In this document: positions 1 through 5,418 of the stretch, piece by piece
Layout: the number at the start of each line of letters is the position of its first letter
Position numbering within the stretch: the stretch's first letter is position 1
Source: an uncultured Clostridia bacterium
GTDB taxonomy: Bacteria; Bacillota; Clostridia; Oscillospirales; Ruminococcaceae
NCBI GenBank assembly: GCA_947175045.1
Contig: CAMWLH010000113.1
Span: 1 to 6,807, forward strand
Direction: 5' to 3'
DNA: 6,807 nucleotides
Translations under genes and position numbers: made by a program
Notes under the pieces: generated by a model
The model's input: the letters and a program-made list of their open reading frames with translations, nothing else
What the model was told of the DNA's origin: nothing
Databases searched by the model: none

Positions 1-300
1 GTCCAGTATATGCCCGAAACGGGGCGGGAGCTTGTGCATTATTATCATCTCGCGGAGGATATTCCCGCGGGAAAAAACAGGATATATGTGACGCTCGCCA
101 CAAAAACGGGAGACTGCTATATTCTGGAGGATCAGCTCACCGCGACGATCCTGGGCTACGGAGTAGTGGGCAGCGGCAACGGCGACGTCCGCGACAGACT
201 GAGTATCATCGATACCGTGCCGCCCATCTCCTCGCTGCCGATGGGTATGCGGGTGGAGGAGATAACAGCCGACGGCGTACAATATACGGCTGACAGTTAA
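1..300 (+). CDS. C-terminal part of a hypothetical, possibly phage structural protein (5' partial)
   Basis: The reading frame is open from the first base (GTC CAG TAT ATG...) to the TAA at 298-300, so the gene very likely starts upstream of the window; the ATG at position 10 is probably internal. About 99 residues are visible. They are rich in beta-forming residues and glycine, with no signal peptide, membrane segment or catalytic motif. I do not recognise the family. A phage or tail-associated role is suggested only by the next gene, which resembles a phage tail or receptor-binding protein, and by the style of the sequence (a KNRIYVTLATKTGDCYI stretch typical of small beta-rich structural proteins). 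The stop is followed directly by a hairpin-rich repeat and not by a clear U-tract terminator, so co-transcription with the next gene is possible. Confidence 0.6.
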   Translation, partial: VQYMPETGRELVHYYHLAEDIPAGKNRIYVTLATKTGDCYILEDQLTATILGYGVVGSGNGDVRDRLSIIDTVPPISSLPMGMRVEEITADGVQYTADS

Positions 301-302
301 AG

Positions 303-377
303 CGCGGCTTAGCCGCGGATGCGGAGCTTTTACGGAAAGCTGTCGCAACTGCGCAGATAGTTGTGGTGACAGTTCCG
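303..377 (+). other. Pair of hairpins in the intergenic repeat
   Basis: Two inverted repeats follow the stop codon at 300. The first is CGCGGC (303-308) / GCCGCG (312-317) with a TTA loop. The second is a longer imperfect hairpin: CGGAA (333-337) with TTCCG (373-377), CTGTC (340-344) with GACAG (368-372), and CAACT (346-350) with AGTTG (359-363). No U-tract follows directly, so these are not convincing intrinsic terminators. The second hairpin sits where the other copies of the repeat also carry a CAAC/GTTG hairpin. Confidence 0.55.
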
Positions 378-412
378 AAAACACTTTTAAGATCGCTTAC
401 TTTTTGTCAACA
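322..412 (+). repeat. Divergent copy of a structured intergenic repeat (copy 1)
   Basis: This stretch shares its architecture with the copy at 3409-3530. CGGAGCTTTTACGG is identical at 322-335 and 3409-3422. A hairpin with CAAC/GTTG arms follows, then an A/T-rich block (377-412) that aligns with 3465-3500 at about 28 of 36 positions with one gap. The distance from the shared 14-mer to the CTTTTAA block is 62 nt here and 63 nt in the other copy. It ends about 15 nt before the ribosome binding site of the next gene. Homology of the 14-mer is clear; that of the A/T-rich block is probable but diverged. Confidence 0.5.
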
Positions 413-442
413 CAACTTAAATAAATCGGGAGGAGATATTAA

Positions 443-1804
443 ATGAAAGGCAAAGCAACTTTAACTCTCTGTGACGCCGCAACGGGAAAGGTCGTTAAGC
501 GGCTGGAGGAGAGCAATATGGTAACGAACGCGATAAGCAGGCTGTTTAATCCGCCGCAGGAGGCTATCATAGATACCAACTGGTCGGGACAGATAAAGGC
601 TATGCTGCCGATGTGGAAAAATGTTCTCGGCGGGATAATACTGCTGGGGAATACCCTTGAGGAAAGCAAGGACAATATAATGCTGCATGAGGACTGCGTT
701 CCCGTAGGAACGGCGGGAGACGCTTACAGCGGCGCCAATGTAATGAGAGGGTCGCTGAATATCAACGAGAGCTATGAGACGGAAAACGGGTATCATTTCA
801 CCTGGGATTTCCCCACAGACAAGTGCAACGGGACTATCAGAAGCATAGCCCTGACCAGCAGGGCATTTGGGAACGCGGGCTTTGCCTCCTGCGAGGATCA
901 TACGGGCTCGCTGGTGATAAATCCCTATGAGTTCAACTATTGCTATATATTAAGCTCCGCGCCGAAATTTATGACGCTTGTGGGGAATTATTTTATAGGG
1001 AGCTTCAAGCCCAATGAGCTTCTGTTTGCTTCGTCAAGCGCCACCACCACCAAAACTAAGGTGGTTTTCAATAGATACCGCACACTGGACGCGAAGGGGC
1101 TCAAAATAAACGACCGTGTGTCGGGCAGCGAAGGCGCCGACGTTCCGATAGAAACCAAGGAGCTGGAGCTGGAATACAAGGTGGATAATCTCAAAAATAT
1201 TTTTTACAATCCCCAAAACGGAGACCTGTACATATTCGCGCCCGCATCGCATTCGACGCTGAGCGGCAGCACATACCCATACCGCGGCACGGTGAGATAC
1301 TGGAGGATAGACCCCGACACGCTGACGATAAAGGAATTTTCCTCGGTAAGATTCCCGAAATCCGGGGTCGGCGCGGTGCTGAGCAGCGCGATATACGACG
1401 GTGTATTTTATGCCGTGACCGAAAACGAGGGAACGTACAAAGTAAATATAGCCGCCGGCACGCTGACAGAGGTACTTCCGTACTGCAGTAAATATCCGTC
1501 ACGCTTTTATGTCAACGACACGGGGCTGATGTACGACTATTATGACAGCGTTAACGGCATGGGCTGCTACCGCCGTATGGACGTCGACACGGGGTTCTTT
1601 TACCACGGTCTGGCTTTCGGAGTGCCTGTCCCCTGCGACCGTATACCGCAGCCTTACAGTCTTTTTGCCTATGGGCAGGAATTTAACACGGCATTCGTGC
1701 TGCTGCTGTCAAACTATCTCGCGACCGTCAACAATCTTTCACAGCCGCTGACCAAGACCAACGCGCATACGCTGAAAATATCCTATGATATAATCAACGC
1801 GTAG
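443..1804 (+). CDS. Phage tail/receptor-binding-like protein with beta-propeller-like C-terminal half
   Basis: The protein has 453 residues. The start is supported by GGGAGGAG at 428-435, 7 nt before ATG. The N-terminal ~160 residues (opening MKGKATLTLCDAATGKVV) contain no signal peptide. They include an LGGIILLG segment, a GYHFTWDF segment and an IALTSRAFGN segment, a pattern I associate from memory with uncharacterised prophage structural proteins of Clostridia. The C-terminal half contains at least three propeller-like units, each with an aromatic-rich strand, a turn and an 'R/K-x-D-x-x-T' strand: about residues 250-302 (NGDLYIF ... RIDPDTL), 316-347 (DGVFYAV ... VNIAAGTL) and 356-392 (TGLMYDYY ... 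MDVDTGFF). Such repeats often bind sugars or proteins, so a virion surface or receptor-binding role is inferred, not shown. It follows another beta-rich small gene. No terminator is visible after the stop. Confidence 0.6.
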   Translation: MKGKATLTLCDAATGKVVKRLEESNMVTNAISRLFNPPQEAIIDTNWSGQIKAMLPMWKNVLGGIILLGNTLEESKDNIMLHEDCVPVGTAGDAYSGANVMRGSLNINESYETENGYHFTWDFPTDKCNGTIRSIALTSRAFGNAGFASCEDHTGSLVINPYEFNYCYILSSAPKFMTLVGNYFIGSFKPNELLFASSSATTTKTKVVFNRYRTLDAKGLKINDRVSGSEGADVPIETKELELEYKVDNLKNIFYNPQNGDLYIFAPASHSTLSGSTYPYRGTVRYWRIDPDTLTIKEFSSVRFPKSGVGAVLSSAIYDGVFYAVTENEGTYKVNIAAGTLTEVLPYCSKYPSRFYVNDTGLMYDYYDSVNGMGCYRRMDVDTGFFYHGLAFGVPVPCDRIPQPYSLFAYGQEFNTAFVLLLSNYLATVNNLSQPLTKTNAHTLKISYDIINA

Positions 1805-1805
1805 G

Positions 1806-1844
1806 ATTACAGAACGGTTACAATCCGTTTACAGAGCGGTTACA
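1806..1844 (+). promoter_or_regulatory. Four direct repeats at 11-bp period; candidate OmpR/PhoB-family operator
   Basis: TTACA occurs at 1807, 1818, 1829 and 1840, exactly 11 bp apart. Written as hexamers they are ATTACA, GTTACA, TTTACA and GTTACA with 5-bp spacers. The last three extend to CGGTTACA, CGTTTACA and CGGTTACA. The array starts just after the preceding stop codon and ends 15 bp before a perfect -35 box. Direct hexamers with 5-bp spacers are the known binding geometry of OmpR-family response regulators, for example TT(A/T/C)ACA-like Pho boxes bound by PhoP/PhoB. The identity of the regulator is inference. Confidence 0.6.
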
Positions 1845-1859
1845 GTTTAGGAAAATCCC

Positions 1860-1888
1860 TTGACAAGGCAGGCGGAAATGATTATAAT
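1860..1888 (+). promoter_or_regulatory. Consensus sigma-A promoter for the membrane protein gene
   Basis: TTGACA (1860-1865) and TATAAT (1883-1888) are both perfect and are separated by 17 bp. Transcription is predicted to start near 1895, giving a 5' untranslated region of about 48 nt before the ATG at 1943. Confidence 0.85.
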
Positions 1889-1942
1889 GCAAAAAAGAGC
1901 ACAACTTATTCACGCATAAATACGACAAAAAGGAGAACAGAT

Positions 1943-2857
1943 ATGAGAAAACTAATAGTATCAATTATTTTCGCGCTGATAGTTTTTGCGAGCATTTCGG
2001 TGACAGCCTTTGCCGACTGCGGTCCGAAGTACTCCGTGACGGTAACGGTAAAGGGTGTTGACAACAGCTTGGAATATTACGGCGAACCCGGCGGAACATA
2101 TTACGCAACGCTGTTGTCCAGAGGAAAGGCAACGGGACCCGCATTCGCGTTTATCGAGGACGAGCACACCGACGAGGAAACCGCGGCAATGCATGAAGAT
2201 GAGATCTGGAGCGCGTTCCAGAACTACCGCGACGAGGACGGATACTATTATCTTCAGGATCATTGGGAGCTGACGGGGGACGATACGTTCTGCTGGGGCT
2301 ACTACCCGCCCAACGAATTTAAGATACTGCTGTACTTCCCCGAAACGGGACGGTATCTGGTGAGCGAGCCGCTGGAGCGCTACGCGTTCAACGCTTACTA
2401 CACCGCAAATATCAGAGATGGCGCTTTGGATGTTTCCGCGGGCAAGGGCGCGGCGGACTTTTTCGCGGAGCTTGTCGCATTGCTTTTAAGAATAGCCATT
2501 ACGATAGGGCTGGAGCTGCTGGTGGCGCTGTGGTTCGGATACAGGAGAAAAAAGGAGATCAGGGTCATTCTGGTTACGAATATCGTTACGCAGGTGATAC
2601 TGAATGCGGTGCTCAATATCGCTAATTTCAAGGGCGGAATACTGACCGCGGCGTTTTTCTATATATTGCTGGAGCTTGCGATATTTATTGCCGAGGCGAT
2701 AGTTTATATGAAAGTTCTCCCCAAGGCGACCGAAAGGCGCACGGGAGAGGTTCGCGCGGGTCTTTACGCCCTCGCCGCGAATTTTACTTCGTTTGTCCTC
2801 GGCGGTATGCTGACAATGTTCTTATTCAGTATTTCGGACGTGTTTATGTATGTATAA
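1943..2857 (+). CDS. Secreted/membrane protein with acidic ectodomain and four C-terminal TM helices, unknown function
   Basis: The protein has 304 residues. The ATG is supported by AAAAAGGAGAA ending about 7 nt upstream. Residues 1-24 form a classical signal peptide (RK, hydrophobic core, cleavage after AFA-24). Residue 25 is Asp, so this is not a lipobox. Residues 25-170 are an extracytoplasmic, acidic and aromatic-rich domain (YYATLL, EDGYYYLQ, WGYYPPNEFKILLYFPE). C26 and C117, the only cysteines I see there, could form a disulfide. Hydrophobic helices follow at about 173-200, 206-227, 233-256 and 272-296, with a basic RRKKE loop at 201-205. I recall similar uncharacterised proteins in Ruminococcus-like genomes, but no function is known to me. 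It is a single-gene unit with its own strong promoter and an operator-like repeat array, so expression is probably controlled. Its stop lies 15 bp before the proS leader promoter with no terminator between, so read-through into that leader is likely. Confidence 0.8.
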   Translation: MRKLIVSIIFALIVFASISVTAFADCGPKYSVTVTVKGVDNSLEYYGEPGGTYYATLLSRGKATGPAFAFIEDEHTDEETAAMHEDEIWSAFQNYRDEDGYYYLQDHWELTGDDTFCWGYYPPNEFKILLYFPETGRYLVSEPLERYAFNAYYTANIRDGALDVSAGKGAADFFAELVALLLRIAITIGLELLVALWFGYRRKKEIRVILVTNIVTQVILNAVLNIANFKGGILTAAFFYILLELAIFIAEAIVYMKVLPKATERRTGEVRAGLYALAANFTSFVLGGMLTMFLFSISDVFMYV

Positions 2858-2872
2858 TTCCGCGGAAGCTAC

Positions 2873-2901
2873 TTGACAAAACCCAAAAGCTGTGATATAA
2901 T
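2873..2901 (+). promoter_or_regulatory. Consensus extended -10 promoter of the proS T-box leader
   Basis: TTGACA (2873-2878) and TATAAT (2896-2901) are perfect with 17-bp spacing. TGA just before the -10 (2893-2895) fits an extended -10 element. Transcription should start near 2906-2908. The promoter begins 15 bp after the upstream stop codon. The 10-bp palindrome TTCCGCGGAA (2858-2867) lies between them. Confidence 0.87.
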
Positions 2902-2907
2902 GAGGAT

Positions 2908-3200
2908 ATGTTTTAAAGCTGTGAGAAGAAGCAGTAGGCGCTCGGGATATTCAGAGAGACGGCGGTCGGTGCGAGCCGTTATTGAAAGAGCGCTGAACCC
3001 ATCTTTGAGCGCGCCCCGAAATCCGCTTAGGGCGGACGCGTAGGCGGCGACGGTCTCTCCCGTAACGCGCGCGGTCCGGATACGCGAAAAAGCGGGCTGC
3101 CAAAAGTGCGGATAGTACCGAATCAGGGTGGTACCGCGGACAGGCAAAATGACGTTGGGTCGCCCCGAGCGGTTTTACACGGCTCGGGGCGATTTGTTTT
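2908..3200 (+). promoter_or_regulatory. T-box riboswitch (proline, CCC specifier) upstream of proS
   Basis: This leader RNA binds uncharged tRNA-Pro and controls transcription of proS. Stem I: AGTA at 2933-2936 forms the 5' side of the specifier loop. GGCGCTC (2937-2943) pairs with GAGCGCT (2988-2994). GAA (2995-2997) is followed by the specifier CCC (2998-3000, a proline codon) and A3001. The distal part carries AGAGA (2953-2957) and an apical GGTGCGA (2968-2974), the usual tRNA-elbow platform elements. Middle region: TCCGC/GCGGA hairpin (3022-3026/3032-3036) and ACGG/CCGT hairpin (3050-3053/3060-3063), with CCCGTAA resembling the conserved CCGTTA element. The 14-nt T-box AGGGTGGTACCGCG is at 3125-3138. 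Its TGGT bulge (3129-3132) can pair with the tRNA ACCA end, and GCGG (3108-3111) pairs with CCGC (3134-3137) in the antiterminator. The terminator follows at 3160-3200. Confidence 0.95.
3160..3200 (+). terminator. Intrinsic terminator of the proS T-box leader
   Basis: TCGCCCCGAGC (3160-3170) and GCTCGGGGCGA (3182-3192) form a perfect 11-bp stem with an 11-nt loop, followed by TTTGTTTT (3193-3200). It should stop transcription when tRNA-Pro is charged. The stem starts 21 nt after the T-box sequence, so I see no shared bases that would make it obviously exclusive with the antiterminator. Confidence 0.9.
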
Positions 3201-3260
3201 GAGCGAAAAATCAGCCGGCAACCGCACAAAAACCGCGAGTTCAAAGGGGCAGACTGCAAA

Positions 3261-3361
3261 CAGCAACGTCCTGTCAGCGCAGCAAAGCAACCATCGCGGA
3301 CAGCAACATAACGCCCACGCAGAAAAGCAACGCCAGCAGAGAGCAACGTAAAGCCCACGCA
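3261..3361 (+). repeat. Degenerate 40-bp tandem repeat, about 2.5 units
   Basis: Units begin at 3261, 3301 and 3341 with (C/G)AGCAAC. Units 1 and 2 match at about 27 of 40 positions, and units 2 and 3 at about 17 of the first 20 (shared CAGCAACATAACGCCCACGC versus GAGCAACGTAAAGCCCACGC). The region lies between the T-box terminator and proS, inside the leader of the read-through transcript. No convincing coding sequence covers it: the one reading frame through it starts inside the T-box and has no ribosome binding site. Confidence 0.5.
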
Positions 3362-3362
3362 T

Positions 3363-3472
3363 GAATTTTCCGCAAGCCGCCGTGGAAGCGCAGTGGAGCG
3401 AAGCGGAACGGAGCTTTTACGGCGGGCTAGTCCCAACAACGCCAAGCGTTGTTGGGACGATGCGGAAAATTC
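3363..3472 (+). repeat. 110-bp stretch bounded by 12-bp inverted repeats
   Basis: GAATTTTCCGCA (3363-3374) and TGCGGAAAATTC (3461-3472) are perfect inverted repeats. Inside are a 7-bp stem CCGCCGT/ACGGCGG (3377-3383/3419-3425) enclosing a purine-rich GGAGCGAAGCGGA-type stretch, and the strong hairpin at 3430-3458. The left arm sequence recurs at 6797-6807, at the end of another repeat copy. There is no reading frame of note and no target-site duplication that I can see. Confidence 0.65.
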
Positions 3473-3530
3473 TTTTAAATCATTTGCTTCTCGTCAGCAC
3501 TGTTTAAAAGCATCACAGCCAAGAGCAACA
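3409..3530 (+). repeat. Structured intergenic repeat (copy 2), directly upstream of proS
   Basis: Positions 3468-3530 match 6648-6710 at 54 of 63 bases without gaps. Positions 3409-3422 are identical to 322-335. The core reads GCGGAAAATTCTTTTAAAT and then CATTTGCTTCTCGTCAGCA. The copy ends at the proS ribosome binding site (AAGGAGGA, 3533-3540), so it is part of the 5' untranslated region of proS. I know of no named family that it belongs to. Confidence 0.75.
3430..3458 (+). other. Perfect 13-bp hairpin in the proS leader
   Basis: GTCCCAACAACGC (3430-3442) pairs perfectly with GCGTTGTTGGGAC (3446-3458) around a CAA loop. The nearest U-rich run (TCTTTT, 3471-3476) is about 12 nt downstream, too far for a standard intrinsic terminator. 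It belongs to the structured repeat, whose other copies carry differently sequenced hairpins at the same place. Confidence 0.8.
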
Positions 3531-3546
3531 AAAAGGAGGATATATA

Positions 3547-5271
3547 ATGAAACTTGAAAAACTTGTAGGCGACAGATTTAAGGAGCGTCCCTCGGATTGT
3601 CAGATAGACAGTCACGCACTGATGATAAGGGGCGGGTACATGAAATATGTGGCGAACGGAATTTTTTCCAGCTATATGCCGCTTAAACGTATCACGCGCA
3701 AGATCGAGCAGATAATTAGGGAGGAAATGGACGCTATCGACGGGCAGGAGGTATCGTTCCCGGTAGTAATGCCCGCTTCTCTTTGGCAGGAAAGCGGACG
3801 GTACGAGTCGGTTGGAGCGGAGCTTCTGCGGTTCTCGGACAGGGGCAAGCAGCCCATGCTGCTCGGAATGACCCATGAGGAGGCGTCGGTGCATCTGGTA
3901 AGGGAGTACGCGAACAGCTACACCAAGTACCCATTTATGATATATCAGATACAGACGAAATTCCGCGACGAAGCGCGCCCCCGCGGAGGACTTATCCGCG
4001 TGCGCGAGTTTACAATGAAGGACGCTTACTCGTTCCACACCTCGCAGGAGGATCTGGAACAGTATTATTACAGGTGCCACAAGGCTTATGAGCGGATATA
4101 CGCACGCGCGGGTATCCCGGAGGTCATCTCGGTGGCTTCCGACAGCGGAATGATGGGCGGAAGCGTTTCACATGAATTTATGCTGCTTACGCCTATCGGC
4201 GAGGACAGTATCGCCATATGCAAGCACTGCGACTACCGCGCTAATATGGAGGCGGCGGAAAGCATTATTAAAAATGAGCGTGACGCGGAATCCCTGCCGC
4301 TGACAGAAGTGAGCACTCCCAACTGCCATACCATTGAAGAGGTCTGCGGATTTCTCAAGGCGACTCCCGAAAAATCCTGCAAGGCGGTGGTATACCAGCG
4401 TAACGAGGACGACAGCTACATCGTGCTGTTTATCCGCGGCGATCTGGACGTGAACGAGACCAAGCTCACGAACTACCTCGGCTGCAATATCCACCCCGCC
4501 GTTATCACGGAGGAGTGCGGGCTTATTGCGGGCTTTATAGGTCCTAAGGACTTGCGAGCTAAGGCGACGGTGCTGTACGACAAGTCGCTTGAAAACACAA
4601 ACAATCTTGTCTGCGGCGCTAATAAAGAAGGATATCACCTTACGGGACTGGATATCTCCCGCGATATCGGAGAGGCGGAGTACCGCGACTTCGCCAAGAT
4701 AGCCGAGGGCGGAATATGTCCCGAGTGCGGTGAGAAAACCATCACCGTGTCCCGCGGAATTGAGGTCGGGAACATCTTTCAGCTCGGCACAAAGTACACT
4801 AAATCCATGAACATGACCTATCTTGACAAGGACGGCAACGTGCAGACACCGATAATGGGCTGCTACGGAATAGGCGTGGGACGGCTTGCCGCGTCGGTCT
4901 GCGAGGCTCACCACGATGATTACGGTCCAATATGGCCTATGGCGATAGCGCCGTGGCAGGTGCATATCTGCGCGGTGCGCAGCGACGACGAAAAGGTCAG
5001 GGCGGCTGCCGACAAGCTGTATGAGGACCTGCAGGCGGCAGGGGTCGAGGTCATCTACGACGACAGAAACGTCCGCGCGGGCGTAATGTTCTCCGACGCA
5101 GACCTGCTGGGAGTTCCGCTGCGCGTGGTGGTAAGCCCGAGGAACCTCGACGAGGGAATCTTCGAGCTGTCCTCCCGCGACAAGAGCATATCCGAGAAGA
5201 TACCTCCCGAAAAGGCTGTGGAGAGACTCAAAGAGCTTATCAAGGAAATGTTGGCGCTGCCGCAGAAATAA
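3547..5271 (+). CDS. proS: Prolyl-tRNA synthetase (bacterial type with editing insertion)
   Basis: A cytoplasmic class II synthetase that joins proline to tRNA-Pro using ATP. It has 574 residues, the normal size for the bacterial type. The ATG is preceded by AAGGAGGA (3533-3540). The catalytic domain shows the MTHEE motif (108-112), motif 2 beginning FRDE (139-142) and motif 3 GCYGIGVGR (438-446). The editing (INS) insertion, which hydrolyses mischarged Ala-tRNA-Pro in this type, spans about 229-390. It contains K279, matching in number the lysine known to matter in E. coli, and a GANKEGYH segment (357-364). The insertion is flanked by C225-x-x-C228 and C391-x-x-C394, a likely structural zinc site seen in clostridial homologues. 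The anticodon-binding domain starts near 467 and runs to the C terminus. Expression is controlled by the proline T-box upstream, 346 nt after its terminator, and ends at a terminator 8 nt after the stop. No key residue seems missing. Confidence 0.98.
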   Translation: MKLEKLVGDRFKERPSDCQIDSHALMIRGGYMKYVANGIFSSYMPLKRITRKIEQIIREEMDAIDGQEVSFPVVMPASLWQESGRYESVGAELLRFSDRGKQPMLLGMTHEEASVHLVREYANSYTKYPFMIYQIQTKFRDEARPRGGLIRVREFTMKDAYSFHTSQEDLEQYYYRCHKAYERIYARAGIPEVISVASDSGMMGGSVSHEFMLLTPIGEDSIAICKHCDYRANMEAAESIIKNERDAESLPLTEVSTPNCHTIEEVCGFLKATPEKSCKAVVYQRNEDDSYIVLFIRGDLDVNETKLTNYLGCNIHPAVITEECGLIAGFIGPKDLRAKATVLYDKSLENTNNLVCGANKEGYHLTGLDISRDIGEAEYRDFAKIAEGGICPECGEKTITVSRGIEVGNIFQLGTKYTKSMNMTYLDKDGNVQTPIMGCYGIGVGRLAASVCEAHHDDYGPIWPMAIAPWQVHICAVRSDDEKVRAAADKLYEDLQAAGVEVIYDDRNVRAGVMFSDADLLGVPLRVVVSPRNLDEGIFELSSRDKSISEKIPPEKAVERLKELIKEMLALPQK

Positions 5272-5278
5272 AAATCGT

Positions 5279-5310
5279 CCTCGGCGGAGCAACCCCCGCC
5301 GAGGCTTTTT
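5279..5310 (+). terminator. Intrinsic terminator after proS
   Basis: CCTCGGCGG (5279-5287) and CCGCCGAGG (5296-5304) form a perfect 9-bp stem with an 8-nt loop, followed by C and TTTTT (5306-5310). It starts 8 nt after the proS stop codon. Confidence 0.92.
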
Positions 5311-5359
5311 ATGCAGGATATCCAAGCGAATTGAAAAAAATTTGTGCAAAATTCCGCCC

Positions 5360-5388
5360 TTGAAAAATTAAAATAACGGTGCTATAAT
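5360..5388 (+). promoter_or_regulatory. Promoter of the MFS transporter gene
   Basis: TTGAAA (5360-5365) and a perfect TATAAT (5383-5388) are 17 bp apart. TGC before the -10 (5380-5382) gives an extended -10. Predicted start is near 5395, leaving a very short leader of about 24 nt. No operator-like repeat is obvious. Confidence 0.82.
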
Positions 5389-5418
5389 ATACCGTAGTTT
5401 TTCTATGGAGGTAAATAA

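Noticed and set aside
303..317. Intrinsic terminator after the partial gene
   Set aside because: The 6-bp GC-rich stem is followed by GATGCGGAGC and not by a U-tract.
3106..3351. Plus-strand reading frame of 81 codons starting in the T-box antiterminator
   Set aside because: There is no ribosome binding site. It crosses the terminator hairpin and a degenerate 40-bp repeat, giving a low-complexity Gln/Ala/Asn product.
3261..3361. CRISPR-like array suggested by regularly spaced AGCAAC units
   Set aside because: The units are only 40 bp long in total and diverged throughout. There is no constant repeat separated by unrelated spacers, and no cas genes are nearby.
2951..3445. Minus-strand reading frame of 164 codons across the proS leader
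   Set aside because: It runs antisense through the T-box and its terminator, where the constraint is on RNA structure. It is Arg-rich with no plausible protein features.
3481..3512. Possible extra promoter for proS in repeat copy 2 (TTGCTT ... TTTAAA)
   Set aside because: The spacing and the -10 match are poor compared with the three near-perfect promoters elsewhere in the window.
4168..5349. Long minus-strand reading frame (393 codons) antisense to proS
   Set aside because: It is fully overlapped by the clearly recognised proS, has a composition typical of antisense shadows, no ribosome binding site and no recognisable domain.
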